DNA of 64,000 nucleotides, from NCBI RefSeq assembly GCF_050948215.1, contig NW_027488643.1, positions 620,001 through 684,000 of the forward strand. Direction: 5' to 3'. The notes below the pieces were generated by a model that made no database searches, had not been told where the DNA came from, and worked only from the letters and a program-made list of their open reading frames with translations. Positions 14,424 to 29,400 of the stretch are shown in pieces; position 1 is the stretch's first letter, and every line of letters starts with the position of its first letter. The translations under genes and the position numbers were made by a program. The DNA is from Halictus rubicundus (Eukaryota; Arthropoda; Insecta; Hymenoptera; Halictidae).

Positions 14424-16497
14424 GAGGTTAGAATAGGATAGAGGATAGGATAGGATAGAGGATAGGATAGGATAGCTGATAGGATAGGATAGAGGATAGG
14501 ATAGGGCAGAGGATAGGATAGGATAGAGGATAGAATAGGATAGAGGATAGGATAGGATAGAGGATTGGATAGAGGATAGGATAGGATAGAGGATAGGATA
14601 GGCTAGAGGATAGGATAGGATAGAGGATAGGATAGGACAGAGGATAGGATAGGGGATTTGATAGGATAGATGATAGGATAGGATAGACGATAGGATAGGA
14701 TAGAGGATAGGATAGGATAGAGGATAGGATAGGATAGAGGATAGGATAGGATAGAGGATTGGATAGAGGATAGGATAGAGGATAGGAAAGCATAGAAGAT
14801 AGGATAGGATAGAGGATAGGATAGGATAGAGGATAGGATAGGATAGAGGATAGGGTAGGATAGAGGATAGGATAGGATAGAGGATAGGATAGGATAGAGG
14901 ATAGGATAGGATAGAGGACAGGATAGGATAGAGGATAGGATAGGATAGATGATAGGATAGGATAGGATAGAGGATTGGATGGGATAGAGGATAGCGTAGG
15001 ATAGAGGTTAGGATAGGATAAAGGATACGATAGGGTAGAGGATAGGATAGGATAGAGGATAGGATAGGACAGAGGATAGGATAGGACAGAGGATTTGATA
15101 GGATAGAGGATAGGATAGGATACAGGAAAGGATAGGATTGAGGATAGATGATAGGATAGGATAGAGGATAGGATAGGATAGAGGATAGGATAGGACAGAG
15201 GATAGGATAGGGGATTTGATAGGATAGAGGATAGGATAGGATAGACGAAAGGATAGGATAGAGGATAGGATAGGATAGAGGATAGGATAGGATAGAGGAT
15301 AGGATAGGATAGAGGATAGGATAGGATAGAGGATAGGATAGGATAGAGGATTGGATAGAGGATAGGATAGAGGATAGGAAAGGATAGAAGATAGGATAGG
15401 ATAGAGGATAGGATAGGATAGAGGATAGCGTAGGATAGAGGATAGGATAGGATAGAGGATACGATAGGATAGAGGATAGGATAGAGGATATAATAGGATA
15501 GAGGATAGGATAGGATAGAGGATAGGATAGGATAGAAGATAGGATAGGATAGAGGATAGGATAGGATAGAGGATAGGATAGGATAGAGGATAGCGTAGGA
15601 TAGAGGATAGGATAGGATAGAGGATACGATAGGATAGGGGATAGGATAGAGGGTAGAATAGGATAGAGGATAGGATAGGATAGATGATAGAATAGGATAG
15701 CTGATAGGATAGGATAGAGGATAGGATAGGGGATTTTATAGGATAGAGGATAGGACAGGATAGAGGATAGGATAGGATAGGATAGAGGATTGGATAGACG
15801 GTAGGATAGGATAGAGGATAGGATAGGATAGAGGATAGGATAGGATAGAGGATAGGATAGGATAGAGGATAGGATAGGATAGAGGATTGGATAGAGGATA
15901 GGATAGAGGATAGGAAAGGATAGAAGATAGGATAGGATAGAGGATAGGATAGGGCAGAGGATAGGATAGGGGATTTTATAGGATAGAGGATAGGACAGGA
16001 TAGAGGATAGGATAGGATAGAGGATAGAATAGGATAGAGGATAGGATAGGATAGAGGATTGGATAGACGGTAGGATAGGATAGAGGATAGGATAGGATAG
16101 AGGGTGGAATAGGATAGAGGATAGGATAGGATAGAGGATAGGATAGGATAGCTGATAGGATAGGATAGAGGATAGGATAGGGCAGAGGATAGGATAGGGG
16201 ATTTTATAGGATAGAGGATAGGATAGGATAGACGATAGGATAGGATAGAGGATAGGATAGGATAGAGGATTGGATAGAGGATAGGATAGAGGATAGGAAA
16301 GCATAGAAGATAGGATAGGATAGAGGATAGGATAGGATAGGATAGAGGATAGGATATGATAGAGGATAGGATAGGATAGAGGATAGGATAGGATAGAGGA
16401 TAGGATAGGATAGAGGATTGGATAGAGGATAGGATAGAGGATAGGAAAGCATAGAAGATAGGATAGGATAGAGGATAGGATAGGATAGGATAGGATA
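14424..16497 (+). repeat. 2,074-bp domain A higher-order unit
   Basis: This unit is delimited by successive GAGGTTAGAATAGG markers (GGTTA at 14,426 and 16,500). 2,074 is exactly 122 x 17. The next interval (16,500 to 18,971) is 2,471 bp. A matching pair lies at 23,249 and 25,340 (2,091 bp, 123 x 17). A last marker is at 28,869. Confidence 0.82.
16101..16310 (+). repeat. Exemplar of the ordered domain A variant cassette
   Basis: The diagnostic units appear in order: GGTGGAATAGG near 16,101, GCTGATAGG at 16,151, GGGCAGAGG at 16,180, GGGGATTTTATAGG at 16,197, GACGATAGG at 16,231, GAGGATTGG at 16,265 and GCATAGAAG at 16,301. The same cassette recurs with GGGGATTTT at 14,123, 18,668, 22,946, 25,037 and 28,566, and a related one lies at 40,449 inside domain B. 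On the minus strand GCAT supplies ATG and GATTTTAT supplies TAA. Each cassette therefore frames a false open frame of similar peptide sequence. Confidence 0.85.
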
Positions 16498-18968
16498 GAG
16501 GTTAGAATAGGATAGAGGATAGGATAGGATAGAGGATAGGATAGGATAGCTGATAGGATAGGATAGAGGATAGGATAGGGCAGAGGATAGGATAGGATAG
16601 AGGATAGAATAGGATAGAGGATAGGATAGGATAGAGGATTGGATAGAGGATAGGATAGGATAGAGGATAGGATAGGCTAGAGGATAGGATAGGATAGAGG
16701 ATAGGATAGGACAGAGGATAGGATAGGGGATTTGATAGGATAGATGATAGGATAGGATAGACGATAGGATAGGATAGAGGATTGGATAGGATAGAGGATA
16801 GGATAGGATAGAGGATAGGATAGGATAGAGGATTGGATAGAGGATAGGATAGAGGATAGGAAAGCATAGAAGATAGGATAGGATAGAGGATAGGATAGGA
16901 TAGAGGATAGGATAGGATAGAGGATAGGGTAGGATAGAGGATAGGATAGGATAGAGGATAGGATAGGATAGAGGATAGGATAGGATAGAGGACAGGATAG
17001 GATAGAGGATAGGATAGGATAGATGATAGGATAGGATAGAGGATAGCGTAGGATAGAGGATAGGATAGGATAGAGGATACGATAGGATAGGGGATAGGAT
17101 AGAGGGTAGAATAGGATAGAGGATAGGATAGGATAGATGATAGAATAGGATAGCTGATAGGATAGGATAGAGGATAGGATAGGGCAGAGGATAGGATAGG
17201 GGATTTTATAGGATAGAGGATAGGACAGGATAGAGGATAGGATAGGATAGGATAGAGGATTGGATAGACGGTAGGATAGGATAGAGGATAGGATAGGATA
17301 GAGGATAGGATAGGATAGAGGATAGGATAGGATAGAGGATAGGATAGGATAGAGGATAGGATAGGATAGAGGATTGGATAGAGGATAGGATAGAGGATAG
17401 GAAAGGATAGAAGATAGGATAGGATAGAGGATAGGATAGGATAGAGGATTGGATAGACGGTAGGATAGGATAGAGGATAGGATAGGATAGAGGATAGGAT
17501 AGGATAGAGGATAGGATAGGATAGAGGATAGGATAGGATAGAGGATAGGATAGGACAGAGGATAGGATAGGGGATTTGATAGGATAGAGGATAGGATAGG
17601 ACAGAGGATAGGATAGGGGATTTGATAGGATAGAGGATAGGATAGGGGATTTGATAGGATAGAGGATAGGATAGGACAGAGGATAGGATAGGGGATTTGA
17701 TAGGATAGAGGATAGGATAGGATATAGGATTGGATAGAGGATAGGATAGAGGATAGGAAAGGATAGAAGATAGGATAGGATAGAGGATAGGATAGGATAG
17801 AGGATAGGATAGGATAGAGGATTGGATAGAGGATAGGATAGAGGATAGGAAAGGATAGAAGATAGGATAGGATAGAGGATAGGATAGGATAGAGGATAGC
17901 GTAGGATAGAGGATAGGATAGGATAGAGGATACGATAGGATAGAGGATAGGATAGAGGATATAATAGGATAGAGGATAGGATAGGATAGAGGATAGGATA
18001 GGATAGAAGATAGGATAGGATAGAGGATAGGATAGGATAGAGGATAGGATAGGATAGAGGATAGCGTAGGATAGAGGATAGGATAGGATAGAGGATACGA
18101 TAGGATAGGGGATAGGATAGAGGGTAGAATAGGATAGAGGATAGGATAGGATAGATGATAGAATAGGATAGCTGATAGGATAGGATAGAGGATAGGATAG
18201 GGGATTTTATAGGATAGAGGATAGGACAGGATAGAGGATAGGATAGGATAGGATAGAGGATTGGATAGACGGTAGGATAGGATAGAGGATAGGATAGGAT
18301 AGAGGATAGGATAGGATAGAGGATAGGATAGGATAGAGGATAGGATAGGATAGAGGATTGGATAGAGGATAGGATAGAGGATAGGAAAGGATAGAAGATA
18401 GGATAGGATAGAGGATAGGATAGGGCAGAGGATAGGATAGGGGATTTTATAGGATAGAGGATAGGACAGGATAGAGGATAGGATAGGATAGAGGATAGAA
18501 TAGGATAGAGGATAGGATAGGATAGAGGATTGGATAGACGGTAGGATAGGATAGAGGATAGGATAGGATAGAGGGTGGAATAGGATAGAGGATAGGATAG
18601 GATAGAGGATAGGATAGGATAGCTGATAGGATAGGATAGAGGATAGGATAGGGCAGAGGATAGGATAGGGGATTTTATAGGATAGAGGATAGGATAGGAT
18701 AGACGATAGGATAGGATAGAGGATAGGATAGGATAGAGGATTGGATAGAGGATAGGATAGAGGATAGGAAAGCATAGAAGATAGGATAGGATAGAGGATA
18801 GGATAGGATAGGATAGAGGATAGGATATGATAGAGGATAGGATAGGATAGAGGATAGGATAGGATAGAGGATAGGATAGGATAGAGGATTGGATAGAGGA
18901 TAGGATAGAGGATAGGAAAGCATAGAAGATAGGATAGGATAGAGGATAGGATAGGATAGGATAGGATA
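16498..18968 (+). repeat. 2,471-bp domain A higher-order unit
   Basis: It begins like the 2,074-bp unit but switches at about 17,035 to sequence matching 10,655-11,420 (offset 6,369). From about 17,880 it returns to sequence matching 15,420-16,500 (offset 2,471). It is therefore a chimera of two pre-existing segments. Confidence 0.8.
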
Positions 18969-19494
18969 GAGGTTAGAATAGGATAGAGGATAGGATAGGA
19001 TAGAGGATAGGATAGGATAGCTGATAGGATAGGATAGAGGATAGGATAGGGCAGAGGATAGGATAGGATAGAGGATAGAATAGGATAGAGGATAGGATAG
19101 GATAGAGGATTGGATAGAGGATAGGATAGGATAGAGGATAGGATAGGCTAGAGGATAGGATAGGATAGAGGATAGGATAGGACAGAGGATAGGATAGGGG
19201 ATTTGATAGGATAGATGATAGGATAGGATAGACGATAGGATAGGATAGAGGATAGGATAGGATAGAGGATAGGATAGGATAGAGGATAGGATAGGATAGA
19301 GGATTGGATAGAGGATAGGATAGAGGATAGGAAAGCATAGAAGATAGGATAGGATAGAGGATAGGATAGGATAGAGGATAGGATAGGATAGAGGATAGGG
19401 TAGGATAGAGGATAGGATAGGATAGAGGATAGGATAGGATAGAGGATAGGATAGGATAGAGGACAGGATAGGATAGAGGATAGGATAGGATAGA

Positions 19495-22400
19495 TGATAG
19501 GATAGGATAGAGGATAGCGTAGGATAGAGGATAGGATAGGATAGAGGATACGATAGGATAGGGGATAGGATAGAGGGTAGAATAGGATAGAGGATAGGAT
19601 AGGATAGATGATAGAATAGGATAGCTGATAGGATAGGATAGAGGATAGGATAGGGCAGAGGATAGGATAGGGGATTTTATAGGATAGAGGATAGGACAGG
19701 ATAGAGGATAGGATAGGATAGGATAGAGGATTGGATAGACGGTAGGATAGGATAGAGGATAGGATAGGATAGAGGATAGGATAGGATAGAGGATAGGATA
19801 GGATAGAGGATAGGATAGGATAGAGGATAGGATAGGATAGAGGATTGGATAGAGGATAGGATAGAGGATAGGAAAGGATAGAAGATAGGATAGGATAGAG
19901 GATAGGATAGGATAGAGGATTGGATAGACGGTAGGATAGGATAGAGGATAGGATAGGATAGAGGATAGGATAGGATAGAGGATAGGATAGGATAGAGGAT
20001 AGGATAGGATAGAGGATAGGATAGGACAGAGGATAGGATAGGGGATTTGATAGGATAGAGGATAGGATAGGACAGAGGATAGGATAGGGGATTTGATAGG
20101 ATAGAGGATAGGATAGGGGATTTGATAGGATAGAGGATAGGATAGGACAGAGGATAGGATAGGGGATTTGATAGGATAGAGGATAGGATAGGATATAGGA
20201 TTGGATAGAGGATAGGATAGAGGATAGGAAAGGATAGAAGATAGGATAGGATAGAGGATAGGATAGGATAGAGGATAGGATAGGATAGAGGGTAGGATAG
20301 GATAGAGGATAGGATAGGATAGAGGATAGGATAGGATAGAGGACAGGATAGGATAGAGGATAGGATAGGATAGATGATAGGATAGGATAGAGGATAGGAT
20401 AGGATAGAGGATAGGATAGGATAGAGGATAGCGTAGAATAGAGGATAGGATAGAATAGAGGATACGATAGGATAGAGGATAGGATAGGATAGAGGATAGG
20501 ATAGGACAGAGGATTTGATAGGATAGAGGATAGGGTAGGATACAGGAAAGGATAGGATTGAGGATAGGATTGGATACAGGATAGGATAGAATAGAGGATA
20601 GGATACGGGATTGGATAGGATAGGATAGAGGATAGGATAGGATAGAGGACAGGATAGGATAGAGGATTGGATATGATACAGGAAAGGATAGGATTGAGGA
20701 TAGATGATAGGATAGGATAGAGGATTGGATAGGATACAGGATAGGCTAGAGGATTGGATAGGATACAGGATAGGATAGGATAGAGGATAGGATAGGGGAT
20801 TTGATAGGATAGAGGATAGGATAGGATAGAAGATAGGATAGGATAGAGGATAGGATAGGATAGAGGATAGGATAGGATAGAGGATAGCGTAGGATAGAGG
20901 ATAGGATAGGATAGAGGATACGATAGGATAGGGGATAGGATAGAGGGTAGAATAGGATAGAGGATAGGATAGGATAGATGATAGAATAGGATAGCTGATA
21001 GGATAGGATAGAGGATAGGATAGGGCAGAGGATAGGATAGGGGATTTTATAGGATAGAGGATAGGACAGGATAGAGGATAGGATAGGATAGGATAGAGGA
21101 TTGGATAGACGGTAGGATAGGATAGAGGATAGGATAGGATAGAGGATAGGATAGGATAGAGGATAGGATAGGATAGAGGATTGGATAGAGGATAGGATAG
21201 AGGATAGGAAAGGATAGAAGATAGGATAGGATAGAGGATAGGATAGGATAGAGGATTGGATAGACGGTAGGATAGGATAGAGGATAGGATAGGATAGAGG
21301 ATAGGATAGGATAGAGGATAGGATAGGATAGAGGATAGGATAGGATAGAGGATAGGATAGGACAGAGGATAGGATAGGGGATTTGATAGGATAGAGGATA
21401 GGATAGGACAGAGGATAGGATAGGGGATTTGATAGGATAGAGGATAGGATAGGATAGACGATAGGATATGATAGAGGATAGGATAGGATAGAGGATAGGA
21501 TAGGATAGAGGATAGGATAGGATAGAGGATTGGATAGAGGATAGGATAGAGGATAGGAAAGCATAGAAGATAGGATAGGATAGAGGATAGGATAGGATAG
21601 AGGATAGGATAGGATAGAGGATAGGATAGGATAGAGGATAGGATAGGATAGAGGGTAGAATAGGATAGAGGATAGGATAGGATAGAGGATAGGATAGGAT
21701 AGCTGATAGGATAGGATAGAGGATAGGATAGGGCAGAGGATAGGATAGACGATAGGATAGGATAGAGGATAGGATAGGATAGACGATAGGATAGGATAGA
21801 GGATAGGATAGGATAGAGGATTGGATAGAGGATAGGATAGAGGATAGGAAAGCATAGAAGATAGGATAGGATAGAGGATAGGATAGGATAGGATAGAGGA
21901 TAGGATAGGATAGAGGGTAGAATAGGATAGAGGATAGGATAGGATAGAGGATAGGATAGGATAGCTGATAGGATAGAATAGAGGATAGGATACGGGATTG
22001 GATAGGATAGGATAGAGGATAGGATAGGATAGAGGACAGGATAGGATAGAGGATTGGATATGATACAGGAAAGGATAGGATTGAGGATAGATGATAGGAT
22101 AGGATAGAGGATTGGATAGGATACAGGATAGGCTAGAGGATTGGATAGGATACAGGATAGGATAGGATAGAGGATAGGATAGGGGATTTGATAGGATAGA
22201 GGATAGGATAGGATAGAAGATAGGATAGGATAGAGGATAGGATAGGATAGAGGATAGGATAGGATAGAGGGTAGAATAGGATAGAGGATAGGATAGGATA
22301 GATGATAGAATAGGATAGCTGATAGGATAGGATAGAGGATAGGATAGGGCAGAGGATAGGATAGGGGATTTTATAGGATAGAGGATAGGACAGGATAGAG

Positions 22401-25400
22401 GATAGGATAGGATAGAGGATAGAATAGGATAGAGGATAGGATAGGATAGAGGATTGGATAGACGGTAGGATAGGATAGAGGATAGGATAGGATAGAGGAT
22501 AGGATAGGATAGAGGATAGGATAGGATAGAGGATAGGATAGGATAGAGGATAGGATAGGACAGAGGATAGGATAGGGGATTTGATAGGATAGAGGATAGG
22601 ATAGGACAGAGGATAGGATAGGGGATTTGATAGGATAGAGGATAGGATAGGATAAACGATAGGATATGATAGAGGATAGGATAGGATAGAGGATAGGATA
22701 GGATAGAGGATAGGATAGGATAGAGGATTGGATAGAGGATAGGATAGAGGATAGGAAAGCATAGAAGATAGGATAGGATAGAGGATAGGATAGGATAGAG
22801 GATAGGATAGGATAGAGGATAGGATAGGATAGAGGATAGGATAGGATAGAGGGTGGAATAGGATAGAGGATAGGATAGGATAGAGGATAGGATAGGATAG
22901 CTGATAGGATAGGATAGAGGATAGGATAGGGCAGAGGATAGGATAGGGGATTTTATAGGATAGAGGATAGGATAGGATAGACGATAGGATAGGATAGAGG
23001 ATAGGATAGGATAGAGGATTGGATAGAGGATAGGATAGAGGATAGGAAAGCATAGAAGATAGGATAGGATAGAGGATAGGATAGGATAGGATAGAGGATA
23101 GGATATGATAGAGGATAGGATAGGATAGAGGATAGGATAGGATAGAGGATAGGAAAGGATAGAGGATTGGATAGAGGATAGGATAGAGGATAGGAAAGCA
23201 TAGAAGATAGGATAGGATAGAGGATAGGATAGGATAGGATAGGATAGAGGTTAGAATAGGATAGAGGATAGGATAGGATAGAGGATAGGATAGGATAGCT
23301 GATAGGATAGGATAGAGGATAGGATAGGGCAGAGGATAGGATAGGATAGAGGATAGAATAGGATAGAGGATAGGATAGGATAGAGGATTGGATAGAGGAT
23401 AGGATAGGATAGAGGATAGGATAGGCTAGAGGATAGGATAGGATAGAGGATAGGATAGGACAGAGGATAGGATAGGGGATTTGATAGGATAGATGATAGG
23501 ATAGGATAGACGATAGGATAGGATAGAGGATAGGATAGGATAGAGGATAGGATAGGATAGAGGATAGGATAGGATAGAGGATTGGATAGAGGATAGGATA
23601 GAGGATAGGAAAGCATAGAAGATAGGATAGGATAGAGGATAGGATAGGATAGAGGATAGGATAGGATAGAGGATAGGGTAGGATAGAGGATAGGATAGGA
23701 TAGAGGATAGGATAGGATAGAGGATAGGATAGGATAGAGGACAGGATAGGATAGAGGATAGGATAGGATAGATGATAGGATAGGATAGGATAGAGGATTG
23801 GATGGGATAGAGGATAGCGTAGGATAGAGGTTAGGATAGGATAAAGGATACGATAGGGTAGAGGATAGGATAGGATAGAGGATAGGATAGGACAGAGGAT
23901 AGGATAGGACAGAGGATTTGATAGGATAGAGGATAGGATAGGATACAGGAAAGGATAGGATTGAGGATAGATGATAGGATAGGATAGAGGATAGGATAGG
24001 ATAGAGGATAGGATAGGACAGAGGATAGGATAGGGGATTTGATAGGATAGAGGATAGGATAGGATAGACGAAAGGATAGGATAGAGGATAGGATAGGATA
24101 GAGGATAGGATAGGATAGAGGATAGGATAGGATAGAGGATAGGATAGGATAGAGGATAGGATAGGATAGAGGATTGGATAGAGGATAGGATAGAGGATAG
24201 GAAAGGATAGAAGATAGGATAGGATAGAGGATAGGATAGGATAGAGGATAGCGTAGGATAGAGGATAGGATAGGATAGAGGATACGATAGGATAGAGGAT
24301 AGGATAGAGGATATAATAGGATAGAGGATAGGATAGGATAGAGGATAGGATAGGATAGAAGATAGGATAGGATAGAGGATAGGATAGGATAGAGGATAGG
24401 ATAGGATAGAGGATAGCGTAGGATAGAGGATAGGATAGGATAGAGGATACGATAGGATAGGGGATAGGATAGAGGGTAGAATAGGATAGAGGATAGGATA
24501 GGATAGATGATAGAATAGGATAGCTGATAGGATAGGATAGAGGATAGGATAGGGGATTTTATAGGATAGAGGATAGGACAGGATAGAGGATAGGATAGGA
24601 TAGGATAGAGGATTGGATAGACGGTAGGATAGGATAGAGGATAGGATAGGATAGAGGATAGGATAGGATAGAGGATAGGATAGGATAGAGGATAGGATAG
24701 GATAGAGGATAGGATAGGATAGAGGATTGGATAGAGGATAGGATAGAGGATAGGAAAGGATAGAAGATAGGATAGGATAGAGGATAGGATAGGGCAGAGG
24801 ATAGGATAGGGGATTTTATAGGATAGAGGATAGGACAGGATAGAGGATAGGATAGGATAGAGGATAGAATAGGATAGAGGATAGGATAGGATAGAGGATT
24901 GGATAGACGGTAGGATAGGATAGAGGATAGGATAGGATAGAGGGTGGAATAGGATAGAGGATAGGATAGGATAGAGGATAGGATAGGATAGCTGATAGGA
25001 TAGGATAGAGGATAGGATAGGGCAGAGGATAGGATAGGGGATTTTATAGGATAGAGGATAGGATAGGATAGACGATAGGATAGGATAGAGGATAGGATAG
25101 GATAGAGGATTGGATAGAGGATAGGATAGAGGATAGGAAAGCATAGAAGATAGGATAGGATAGAGGATAGGATAGGATAGGATAGAGGATAGGATATGAT
25201 AGAGGATAGGATAGGATAGAGGATAGGATAGGATAGAGGATAGGATAGGATAGAGGATTGGATAGAGGATAGGATAGAGGATAGGAAAGCATAGAAGATA
25301 GGATAGGATAGAGGATAGGATAGGATAGGATAGGATAGAGGTTAGAATAGGATAGAGGATAGGATAGGATAGAGGATAGGATAGGATAGCTGATAGGATA

Positions 25401-25875
25401 GGATAGAGGATAGGATAGGGCAGAGGATAGGATAGGATAGAGGATAGAATAGGATAGAGGATAGGATAGGATAGAGGATTGGATAGAGGATAGGATAGGA
25501 TAGAGGATAGGATAGGCTAGAGGATAGGATAGGATAGAGGATAGGATAGGACAGAGGATAGGATAGGGGATTTGATAGGATAGATGATAGGATAGGATAG
25601 ACGATAGGATAGGATAGAGGATAGGATAGGATAGAGGATAGGATAGGATAGAGGATAGGATAGGATAGAGGATTGGATAGAGGATAGGATAGAGGATAGG
25701 AAAGCATAGAAGATAGGATAGGATAGAGGATAGGATAGGATAGAGGATAGGATAGGATAGAGGATAGGGTAGGATAGAGGATAGGATAGGATAGAGGATA
25801 GGATAGGATAGAGGATAGGATAGGATAGAGGACAGGATAGGATAGAGGATAGGATAGGATAGATGATAGGATAGG
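19495..25875 (+). repeat. Right copy of the 6.4-kb block
   Basis: This is the partner of 10,655-17,035. The left breakpoint near 19,495-19,505 joins GATGATAGG-type sequence (copied from about 17,020) to TAGCGTAGG-type sequence. The same junction is seen at about 17,035-17,045, so both junctions descend from one rearrangement. Beyond 25,875 the match to the left copy ends. Confidence 0.9.
23247..25337 (+). repeat. 2,091-bp domain A higher-order unit
   Basis: It is bounded by GAGGTTAGAATAGG markers at 23,249 and 25,340. It is the 8.8-kb-offset copy of 14,424-16,497 with one additional 17-bp unit. The following sequence (25,340 to about 26,870) repeats it at offsets of 2,091-2,108 bp. Confidence 0.82.
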
Positions 25876-26489
25876 ATAGGATAGAGGATTGGATGGGATA
25901 GAGGATAGCGTAGGATAGAGGTTAGGATAGGATAAAGGATACGATAGGGTAGAGGATAGGATAGGATAGAGGATAGGATAGGACAGAGGATAGGATAGGA
26001 CAGAGGATTTGATAGGATAGAGGATAGGATAGGATACAGGAAAGGATAGGATTGAGGATAGATGATAGGATAGGATAGAGGATAGGATAGGATAGAGGAT
26101 AGGATAGGACAGAGGATAGGATAGGGGATTTGATAGGATAGAGGATAGGATAGGATAGACGAAAGGATAGGATAGAGGATAGGATAGGATAGAGGATAGG
26201 ATAGGATAGAGGATAGGATAGGATAGAGGATAGGATAGGATAGAGGATAGGATAGGATAGAGGATAGGATAGGATAGAGGATTGGATAGAGGATAGGATA
26301 GAGGATAGGAAAGGATAGAAGATAGGATAGGATAGAGGATAGGATAGGATAGAGGATAGCGTAGGATAGAGGATAGGATAGGATAGAGGATACGATAGGA
26401 TAGAGGATAGGATAGAGGATATAATAGGATAGAGGATAGGATAGGATAGAGGATAGGATAGGATAGAAGATAGGATAGGATAGAGGATA

Positions 26490-29400
26490 GGATAGGATAG
26501 AGGATAGGATAGGATAGAGGATAGCGTAGGATAGAGGATAGGATAGGATAGAGGATACGATAGGATAGGGGATAGGATAGAGGGTAGAATAGGATAGAGG
26601 ATAGGATAGGATAGATGATAGAATAGGATAGCTGATAGGATAGGATAGAGGATAGGATAGGGGATTTTATAGGATAGAGGATAGGACAGGATAGAGGATA
26701 GGATAGGATAGGATAGAGGATTGGATAGACGGTAGGATAGGATAGAGGATAGGATAGGATAGAGGATAGGATAGGATAGAGGATAGGATAGGATAGAGGA
26801 TAGGATAGGATAGAGGATTGGATAGAGGATAGGATAGAGGATAGGAAAGGATAGAAGATAGGATAGGATAGAGGATAGGATAGGATAGAGGATTGGATAG
26901 ACGGTAGGATAGGATAGAGGATAGGATAGGATAGAGGATAGGATAGGATAGAGGATAGGATAGGATAGAGGATAGGATAGGATAGAGGATAGGATAGGAC
27001 AGAGGATAGGATAGGGGATTTGATAGGATAGAGGATAGGATAGGACAGAGGATAGGATAGGGGATTTGATAGGATAGAGGATAGGATAGGATAGACGATA
27101 GGATATGATAGAGGATAGGATAGGATAGAGGATAGGATAGGATAGAGGATAGGATAGGATAGAGGATTGGATAGAGGATAGGATAGAGGATAGGAAAGCA
27201 TAGAAGATAGGATAGGATAGAGGATAGGATAGGATAGAGGATAGGATAGGATAGAGGATAGGATAGGATAGAGGATAGGATAGGATAGAGGGTAGAATAG
27301 GATAGAGGATAGGATAGGATAGAGGATAGGATAGGATAGCTGATAGGATAGGATAGAGGATAGGATAGGGCAGAGGATAGGATAGACGATAGGATAGGAT
27401 AGAGGATAGGATAGGATAGACGATAGGATAGGATAGAGGATAGGATAGGATAGAGGATTGGATAGAGGATAGGATAGAGGATAGGAAAGCATAGAAGATA
27501 GGATAGGATAGAGGATAGGATAGGATAGGATAGAGGATAGGATAGGATAGAGGGTAGAATAGGATAGAGGATAGGATAGGATAGAGGATAGGATAGGATA
27601 GCTGATAGGATAGAATAGAGGATAGGATACGGGATTGGATAGGATAGGATAGAGGATAGGATAGGATAGAGGACAGGATAGGATAGAGGATTGGATATGA
27701 TACAGGAAAGGATAGGATTGAGGATAGATGATAGGATAGGATAGAGGATTGGATAGGATACAGGATAGGCTAGAGGATTGGATAGGATACAGGATAGGAT
27801 AGGATAGAGGATAGGATAGGGGATTTGATAGGATAGAGGATAGGATAGGATAGAAGATAGGATAGGATAGAGGATAGGATAGGATAGAGGATAGGATAGG
27901 ATAGAGGGTAGAATAGGATAGAGGATAGGATAGGATAGATGATAGAATAGGATAGCTGATAGGATAGGATAGAGGATAGGATAGGGCAGAGGATAGGATA
28001 GGGGATTTTATAGGATAGAGGATAGGACAGGATAGAGGATAGGATAGGATAGAGGATAGAATAGGATAGAGGATAGGATAGGATAGAGGATTGGATAGAC
28101 GGTAGGATAGGATAGAGGATAGGATAGGATAGAGGATAGGATAGGATAGAGGATAGGATAGGATAGAGGATAGGATAGGATAGAGGATAGGATAGGACAG
28201 AGGATAGGATAGGGGATTTGATAGGATAGAGGATAGGATAGGACAGAGGATAGGATAGGGGATTTGATAGGATAGAGGATAGGATAGGATAAACGATAGG
28301 ATATGATAGAGGATAGGATAGGATAGAGGATAGGATAGGATAGAGGATTGGATAGAGGATAGGATAGAGGATAGGAAAGCATAGAAGATAGGATAGGATA
28401 GAGGATAGGATAGGATAGAGGATAGGATAGGATAGAGGATAGGATAGGATAGAGGATAGGATAGGATAGAGGGTGGAATAGGATAGAGGATAGGATAGGA
28501 TAGAGGATAGGATAGGATAGCTGATAGGGTAGGATAGAGGATAGGATAGGGCAGAGGATAGGATAGGGGATTTTATAGGATAGAGGATAGGATAGGATAG
28601 ACGATAGGATAGGATAGAGGATAGGATAGGATAGAGGATTGGATAGAGGATAGGATAGAGGATAGGAAAGCATAGAAGATAGGATAGGATAGAGGATAGG
28701 ATAGGATAGGATAGAGGATAGGATATGATAGAGGATAGGATAGGATAGAGGATAGGATAGGATAGAGGATAGGATAGGATAGAGGATTGGATAGAGGATA
28801 GGATAGAGGATAGGAAAGCATAGAAGATAGGATAGGATAGAGGATAGGATAGGATAGGATAGGATAGAGGTTAGAATAGGATAGAGGATAGGATAGGATA
28901 GAGGATAGGATAGGATAGCTGATAGGATAGGATAGAGGATAGGATAGGGCAGAGGATAGGATAGGATAGAGGATAGAATAGGATAGAGGATAGGATAGGA
29001 TAGAGGATTGGATAGAGGATAGGATAGGATAGAGGATAGGATAGGCTAGAGGATAGGATAGGATAGAGGATAGGATAGGACAGAGGATAGGATAGGGGAT
29101 TTGATAGGATAGATGATAGGATAGGATAGACGATAGGATAGGATAGAGGATAGGATAGGATAGAGGATAGGATAGGATAGAGGATAGGATAGGATAGAGG
29201 ATTGGATAGAGGATAGGATAGAGGATAGGAAAGCATAGAAGATAGGATAGGATAGAGGATAGGATAGGATAGAGGATAGGATAGGATAGAGGATAGGGTA
29301 GGATAGAGGATAGGATAGGATAGAGGATAGGATAGGATAGAGGATAGGATAGGATAGAGGACAGGATAGGATAGAGGATAGGATAGGATAGATGATAGGA

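Larger units (their letters stand above)
10655..17035 (+). repeat. Left copy of a 6.4-kb block duplicated at 8.84 kb
   Basis: The block matches 19,495-25,875. The offset is 8,840 bp from 10,677 to about 12,330, 8,823 bp from there to about 15,840 (one unit fewer), then 8,840 again to about 17,035. I checked more than 20 landmarks, including the GGTTAGAATAGG, GGTGGAATAGG and GAGGTTAGG units. One substitution lies near 16,782 (GGATTGG against GGATAGG). It is the largest duplication I can trace. Confidence 0.9.
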
